Assembly: GCA_041477815.1 (NCBI GenBank)
Contig: JBGOUV010000240.1
Span: forward strand, 1 to 10,699
Reading direction: 5' to 3'
DNA length: 10,699 nt
DNA from: JBGOUV01 sp041477815
GTDB taxonomy: Bacteria > Acidobacteriota > Terriglobia > Bryobacterales > JACQDG01
The position numbers and the translations under genes were made by a program. This document shows, in pieces, positions 7,193 through 10,699 of this stretch (positions are counted from its first letter, which is position 1; each line of letters starts with the position of its first letter). The notes beneath the pieces were generated by a model. The model did not search any database. It worked only from the letters and a program-made list of their open reading frames with translations, and was not told where the DNA came from.

Positions 7193-7554
7193 GGATTCTT
7201 TCCGTGACTCCTTTGCGGCCGCATTATTCCTGCGGCGCCTTGCAGGATACCGCCAACCCGAACCAGGGTTTGCCCCGTGCGACTTTGATAGATGCCGGCC
7301 ACACCTGATTCTACGACAGCGATGCGGCTTCCCAGGTTAGCCATTTCCTCTGTCACCCACGTCAGGTCCGATTCCAATTCCGTTCTCAGCGGGGCGCCCT
7401 CTGGATGGGCCCTGGCCAGGGCCAGCGCCGCCACCAGGTCTGTCGTTTGCCGCGCTTCATTCAAGCTTTCCGCCCAAACGATGCGAGGGTTCTGGCGGTG
7501 CGTGCGAACTCGAAAGGTGGGAGCATCGGCCATTTCCTGGGCAGCAGCGTTCAA
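7189..7554 (-). CDS. Small helical protein of a polysaccharide locus, function unknown
   Basis: I do not recognise a family for this protein of up to 121 residues. Its second half is predicted helical (LESDLTWVTEEMANLGSRI), then IAVVESGVAGIYQSRT and LVRVGGILQGAAG. This resembles the coiled-coil plus xxIYxSRTWRxxxRxGxLL tails at the C-termini of many O-antigen glycosyltransferases and methyltransferases, so it may be such a tail encoded separately or left by a lost gene. It has no signal peptide or membrane helix. It starts ten bases after the gmhB-like stop and overlaps the glycosyltransferase start by ATGA, so it is in the same transcription unit and probably coupled to it. The start is uncertain: TTG at 7554 has no visible binding site, while ATG at 7533 (residue 8) has AGGAA directly against it. 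A helper or docking role for the transferase is inference. Confidence 0.6.
   Translation of the reverse strand: MNAAAQEMADAPTFRVRTHRQNPRIVWAESLNEARQTTDLVAALALARAHPEGAPLRTELESDLTWVTEEMANLGSRIAVVESGVAGIYQSRTGQTLVRVGGILQGAAGIMRPQRSHGKNP
7198..7203 (-). promoter_or_regulatory. Ribosome binding site of the large glycosyltransferase gene
   Basis: On the minus strand GGAAAG ends five bases before the ATG at 7192. A second purine block, AAAGGAG, lies about 15 bases upstream of the ATG. Together with the ATGA overlap this supports the start and suggests translational coupling to the small upstream gene. Confidence 0.5.
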
Positions 7555-7564
7555 AGGGTTGGGC

Positions 7565-8203
7565 TTACAGGGCTACGTGACCTGTGTCGACTTCAGATGA
7601 AATGAGTGGCCGGACGGCATCGCCGATCGCGTTCGCCAGACGGACCTCAAACTCGGGCGTGCGTAAGGCGGTAGCCGCCTCCCGGTGGGCTGGGCCGTGT
7701 CCCGTCATCACCAGGACTCCGCCTCTCAGGCCGGCCTCCCGGCCGGCCAATAGATCGCTGGACTTGTCCCCCACCATCCAGGAGTGCGCCAGATCGATGC
7801 TCAGCGCCTCCGCCGCGCGCAGGAGCATCCCCGCCTGCGGCTTGCGCGCCGGGTGCGCGGGATGATGGGGGCAGGCCAGAACAGCGTCGAGGCGCGCGCC
7901 CAGGCGGCCCAGATCGGTGAGGATGGCCTCCTGCACCGCCTCAAATTCTTTCCATCCATAATATCCATGAGCAATGCCTGCCTGGTTGGTTGCCACGACG
8001 ACTAGCCATCCTCGCCGGTTAGCCGCGGCGATGGCCTCGGCCGCTCCGGGAAGGAGGGCCACGTCCTCGACACGATGCAGATACAGAACCTCTTCGACAA
8101 TCACCCCGTCCCGGTCCAGGAACAAGGCAGGGCGGCTGGGCTCGCCTCGCCTTTCGGCAAAGACCTGGCACCAGATATCATCAGCGTCCAGAAAAGTCGG
8201 CAC
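7565..8203 (-). CDS. gmhB: HAD-superfamily sugar-bisphosphate phosphatase, GmhB-like
   Basis: This is a cytoplasmic HAD subfamily IIIA phosphatase, most like D-glycero-D-manno-heptose 1,7-bisphosphate 7-phosphatase, which supplies heptose 1-phosphate for nucleotide activation. Motif I is FLDRDGVI (nucleophile Asp30, acid/base Asp32), motif II is ATNQAGIAHG (71-80), the lysine motif is RKP (Lys121), and the Mg-binding motif is MVGDKSSD (Asp146, Asp150). The zinc loop begins as CPHHP at 111-115, but the CxC pair expected before RKP is missing and the loop is about nine residues shorter than in E. coli. Zinc binding is therefore doubtful, and the substrate may differ. The GTG at 8203 is the only start in frame before motif I and gives an unusual extra N-terminus of about 20 residues. 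It heads the minus-strand unit with the glycosyltransferase. No heptose kinase or isomerase is in view, so the specific substrate is inferred. Confidence 0.8.
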   Translation of the reverse strand: MPTFLDADDIWCQVFAERRGEPSRPALFLDRDGVIVEEVLYLHRVEDVALLPGAAEAIAAANRRGWLVVVATNQAGIAHGYYGWKEFEAVQEAILTDLGRLGARLDAVLACPHHPAHPARKPQAGMLLRAAEALSIDLAHSWMVGDKSSDLLAGREAGLRGGVLVMTGHGPAHREAATALRTPEFEVRLANAIGDAVRPLISSEVDTGHVAL

Positions 8204-8240
8204 GGCAGCAGTGCTGGAGCGTTCATGATATCATTCCTCG
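8204..8240. promoter_or_regulatory. Very short divergent intergenic region
   Basis: Only 37 bases separate the two divergent starts as drawn. The flanking frames close at 8231-8233 (minus) and 8226-8228 (plus), so neither gene can be extended far. No clear -35/-10 pair is visible here. Promoters for the two units must overlap each other or lie inside the opposite gene, unless the E1 alpha start is the GTG at 8259. A shared control point for both units is likely, but no operator is identifiable. Confidence 0.35.
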
Positions 8241-9200
8241 TTGACCCCGGCTTCGGAAGTGGACCTAGCATCGATTTACTGGAAGCTTCGGCTCATCCGG
8301 CGTGTAGAAGAAGAGATAGCGCGGATCTATCCCAGCGACAAGATCAGGAGTCCCGTGCATCTCTCGATCGGGCAGGAAGCGGTTGCGGCCGGAGTGTGCG
8401 ACGCCTTGCGCCCGGACGACGTGGTCTCGGCGCCTTACCGCGGTCATGGCGCCTATCTGGCCAAGGGCGGCGACCTAAACGCCATGATCGCCGAACTTTA
8501 CGGCAAGGAGACGGGCTGCGCGAGGGGCCGGGGCGGGTCTATGCATTTGATCGATATCGACCAGCGCATCCTCGGTGGATCAGCGGTGGTGGGCACGACG
8601 ATTCCTATCGCGGTGGGATACGCCCTGGCTCTCCAGCGGGAGCGTAAGGGCCGCGTGGTGGCCGCGTTTTTCGGTGATGGCGCCACCGAAGAAGGCGTTT
8701 TTCACGAGAGCCTGAATTTCGCAGCTCTGCACAGCCTGCCGGTCCTGTTCGTGTGCGAGAACAATTTCTACGCGATCCACACGCCGCTCGAAAAGCGCTG
8801 GTCCACCCGGCAGCTCTGCGAGCGGGTGCGCACCTACGGAATTCCGGCCCACCTGGTCACCGATGGCGACGTGCTGCGGATCCGCCACTCGGCTGCGGAG
8901 GCGATTCGACCGATGCGAGCGGGGGAGAGCGGACCGGCGTTTCTGGAATGCCACACCTACCGGTGGCGGGAACACGTCGGGCCCGGCGAGGATTACGACG
9001 CCGGGTATCGGGACCGCGACGAGCTGCGGCCCTGGCAGGAACGGGACCAGGCGCCGGTCATCGGCGCCCAGCTCGACCCCTCCGAGCGGGCGCGCCTCGA
9101 CGCGGAGATTGAGTCGGCCATCGCCGCAGCCTTTGATTTTGCGGAAAACAGCAAATTCCCCGAGGGTGACGACCTCTTCCAAAATGTCTACGCCGGCTAA
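8241..9200 (+). CDS. Thiamine-diphosphate-dependent 2-oxoacid dehydrogenase-type E1 alpha subunit
   Basis: This is the alpha subunit of a two-subunit E1 enzyme of the pyruvate/acetoin dehydrogenase family, which decarboxylates a 2-oxo acid on thiamine diphosphate. Visible features are HLSIGQEAVAAGV (40-52), YRGHGAYLAKG (66-76), GRGGSMH (96-102) and the cofactor motif from GDGATEEG (145-152) to FVCENN (170-175). The 319-residue length is normal. The usual YRxxGHSxxD phosphorylation-loop segment is replaced by TYRWREHVGPGEDYDAGYRDRDE, a variant I associate with E1-like proteins in polysaccharide loci rather than central metabolism. The start is uncertain: TTG at 8241 or GTG at 8259, both without a strong binding site. 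It overlaps the beta subunit gene by 17 bases and leads the plus-strand unit. No E2 or E3 gene follows, so an acyl-lipoyl transfer role is doubtful. Confidence 0.85.
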   Translation: MTPASEVDLASIYWKLRLIRRVEEEIARIYPSDKIRSPVHLSIGQEAVAAGVCDALRPDDVVSAPYRGHGAYLAKGGDLNAMIAELYGKETGCARGRGGSMHLIDIDQRILGGSAVVGTTIPIAVGYALALQRERKGRVVAAFFGDGATEEGVFHESLNFAALHSLPVLFVCENNFYAIHTPLEKRWSTRQLCERVRTYGIPAHLVTDGDVLRIRHSAAEAIRPMRAGESGPAFLECHTYRWREHVGPGEDYDAGYRDRDELRPWQERDQAPVIGAQLDPSERARLDAEIESAIAAAFDFAENSKFPEGDDLFQNVYAG

Positions 9201-10254
9201 GGAATTTCGGCTGCTGCGGTACGTGGACGCCTTGCGCGAGGCGGTCGCGCAGGAGATGGAGCGCGATCCACGCGTGTTTGTTTTCGGCCTGGACGTGGAC
9301 GATCACAAAGGGATCCAAGGGTCTACACTCGGTCTCCGGGAGAAGTTCGGCGCCGAGCGCGTGTTTAACACCCCCCTGTCGGAAGACGCCATGACTGGTG
9401 TGGCGATCGGTGCGGCCATGGCCGGCCTGCGCCCCATCCACGTGCACATCCGGATGGATTTCCTCCTGCTCTGCATGAACCAGCTCGTCAACATCGCGGC
9501 CAAGGCTCACTACATGTACGGGGGCGCTGCCCGGGTGCCCCTGGTGGTCCGCAGTATCATTGGAAAGTCCTGGGGCCAGGGCGCCCAGCACAGCCAGGGC
9601 CTGCACGCGATGTTTATGCACGTGCCCGGGCTTAAGGTGGTGGCGCCATCCAACGCGTACGACGCCAAGGGCTGCCTGATCGCCGCCATTCGCGACGACA
9701 ATCCCGTGATTTTCGTCGAGCACCGCCTGCTGTACCCTACGGAGGCCTACGTTCCGCAAGAGCCGTTCACGGTGGATTTTGGCCGCGCGCGGGTGTGCCG
9801 GAAAGGGGACGATATTACCCTGGTAGGTGTTTCTAACATGGTCATGGAATGCCTGCGGGCGCAGGAACTGCTGGCCGAAGCCGGTCTCCACGCTGAAGTG
9901 ATCGATCCCATCTCGCTGGCGCCGCTGGACATCGATACCATCCTCGAATCGGCCAACCGCACCGGCCGGCTATTGGTGGTGGACAGCGCCTGGACCAGTT
10001 GCGGCGCCAGCGCCGAGATAGTGGCGCGCGTGTCCGAATCGCCCCGGGCGCTCCGAGGCATACAAACGGCCCGCATGGGGTTTGCGCCAACCACCTGCCC
10101 GCCCAGCCCGCTGCTGGAGCAGGAGTTTTATCCCAACCCGGTTAAGATCGCAGCCAAGGTATATGAAATGGTCCGCCCGGGAGATGTTCGCTGGGCGCCG
10201 GATGCGAAACGCGCGGTGCTCACCTACCAGCTTCAGTTCCGAGGTCCGTTCTAG
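9184..10254 (+). CDS. Thiamine-diphosphate-dependent 2-oxoacid dehydrogenase-type E1 beta subunit
   Basis: This is the partner of the preceding alpha subunit; the two form an alpha2beta2 cytoplasmic enzyme with the active site at their interface. The 356-residue protein shows the beta-subunit order: FNTPLSEDAMTGVAIGAAMAG with the cofactor-activating glutamate at Glu67, NQLVNIAAKAHYMYGG (99-114), then GAQHSQGLHAMF with the conserved active-site His136, PGLKVVAPSNAYDAKG (148-163) and the transketolase C-terminal domain from about residue 205. The start is the ATG at 9184, inside the end of the alpha gene; the longer open frame upstream (from 8863) reads alpha-gene DNA out of frame. The frame overlap implies coupled translation and equal amounts of both subunits. 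It is about 20-30 residues longer than common PDH beta subunits, the excess lying at the C-terminus. The downstream RfbH-like gene starts seven bases after the stop. Confidence 0.87.
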   Translation: MSTPAKEFRLLRYVDALREAVAQEMERDPRVFVFGLDVDDHKGIQGSTLGLREKFGAERVFNTPLSEDAMTGVAIGAAMAGLRPIHVHIRMDFLLLCMNQLVNIAAKAHYMYGGAARVPLVVRSIIGKSWGQGAQHSQGLHAMFMHVPGLKVVAPSNAYDAKGCLIAAIRDDNPVIFVEHRLLYPTEAYVPQEPFTVDFGRARVCRKGDDITLVGVSNMVMECLRAQELLAEAGLHAEVIDPISLAPLDIDTILESANRTGRLLVVDSAWTSCGASAEIVARVSESPRALRGIQTARMGFAPTTCPPSPLLEQEFYPNPVKIAAKVYEMVRPGDVRWAPDAKRAVLTYQLQFRGPF

Positions 10255-10261
10255 CGATCCT

Positions 10262-10699
10262 ATGTTTTACGAACTTGCGGTCTCCACGTGGGGCCAGGAA
10301 GAGAGGGCCGCCCTCTACCGGGTCATCGATAGCGGCCGCCTGACCATGGGCCCGGAGGTGGCGGCTTTTGAGCAGGAGTTCGCCCGCTACTTCGGCATGC
10401 GTTACGGGGTCATGGTGAATTCCGGGTCCTCAGCCAACCTGGTCAGCGTGGCCGCCCTGTTTTACAAGCGGCATCGACCGATGCAGCGTGGGGATGAGGC
10501 CATTGTTCCGGCCATTTCCTGGAGCACCACGTACCATCCTCTGCAGCAATACGGGCTAAGACTCCGCTTCGTCGACGTGGAACTCGACACGCTGAATGTG
10601 GACGTCAGCAGGCTGGAGCACGCGCTCACGCCGCGCACCCGGCTCCTCGTGGGGGTGAGCATTCTAGGAAATCCGGCCGCCGTGGACGTCCTCCGGGAC
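10262..10699 (+). CDS. rfbH: RfbH-like DegT-family enzyme (CDP-4-keto-6-deoxyglucose 3-dehydrase), partial
   Basis: The first 146 residues of a PLP-fold protein are present and the frame is open at the window edge; the family is about 430 residues long. The sequence follows RfbH/DdhC (E1 of 3,6-dideoxyhexose synthesis): STWGQEERAALYRVIDSG near the start, RLTMGPEVAAFEQEFA (26-41), MVNSGSSANL (51-60) for cofactor phosphate binding, GDEAIVPAISWSTTYHPLQQYG (about 78-99), LRFVDV and the LGNP turn near the end. RfbH uses pyridoxamine phosphate to remove the C3 hydroxyl of CDP-4-keto-6-deoxyglucose, and its usual PLP lysine is replaced by histidine. That site lies beyond the window, so dehydrase versus aminotransferase cannot be settled here. 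The ATG follows the E1 beta stop by seven bases without a strong binding site, indicating one operon. Close relatives such as ColD remain possible. Confidence 0.78.
   Translation, partial: MFYELAVSTWGQEERAALYRVIDSGRLTMGPEVAAFEQEFARYFGMRYGVMVNSGSSANLVSVAALFYKRHRPMQRGDEAIVPAISWSTTYHPLQQYGLRLRFVDVELDTLNVDVSRLEHALTPRTRLLVGVSILGNPAAVDVLRD

Noticed and set aside
8863..9183. Upstream extension of the E1 beta frame to 8863
   Set aside because: The extra 107 codons read E1 alpha coding DNA out of frame; the family N-terminus fits the ATG at 9184.
9058..9891. 277-codon minus-strand open frame, and a similar 200-codon one at 8580-9182
   Set aside because: Both are shadows of the E1 alpha and beta genes, whose family motifs lie on the plus strand.

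Overview
The window is a high-GC bacterial fragment, most likely from an acidobacterium of the Solibacter/Bryobacter group. The best lineage clue is the protein end encoded at 1740-2225. It reads as the C-terminal domain described from Candidatus Solibacter (TIGR03437 type), which is abundant in those genomes and rare elsewhere. No tRNA, rRNA, CRISPR array or intact mobile element was found.

Region 1 (1-3310) is a transporter followed by genetic debris. An intact major-facilitator permease (32-1279) is followed by a broken gene (about 1457-2225). That gene keeps the N-terminal part of a pectin-acetylesterase-like hydrolase and the Solibacter C-terminal domain, but the catalytic core between them is gone and there are two frame changes. 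About 1.1 kb without an intact gene follows, holding at most faint remnants, one of them SpoIIE-phosphatase-like (3093-3287).

Region 2 (3311-8203, minus strand) is a tight three-gene transcription unit, in transcription order: a GmhB-type HAD sugar phosphatase, a small helical protein, and a 1293-residue glycosyltransferase. The last overlaps its upstream neighbour by ATGA. It carries three GT-A (family 2) domains. Between the second and third lies a linker plus five exact-length 38-residue repeats, with homopolymer tracts (C8 and T10) on either side of the array.

Region 3 (8241-10699, plus strand) is divergent from region 2 with almost no gap: thiamine-diphosphate E1 alpha, E1 beta (17-nt overlap) and the start of an RfbH-like DegT-family enzyme that runs off the window. 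No E2 or E3 genes accompany the E1 pair.

Regions 2 and 3 together look like part of a surface-polysaccharide locus. The E1 pair beside RfbH suggests (inference) a two-carbon-branched 3,6-dideoxysugar, analogous to yersiniose but built with a two-subunit E1 enzyme instead of the single-chain YerE. The most unusual points are this enzyme pairing, the repeat-bearing three-domain glycosyltransferase, and the T10 tract where a slip in either direction stops translation just before the third transferase domain.
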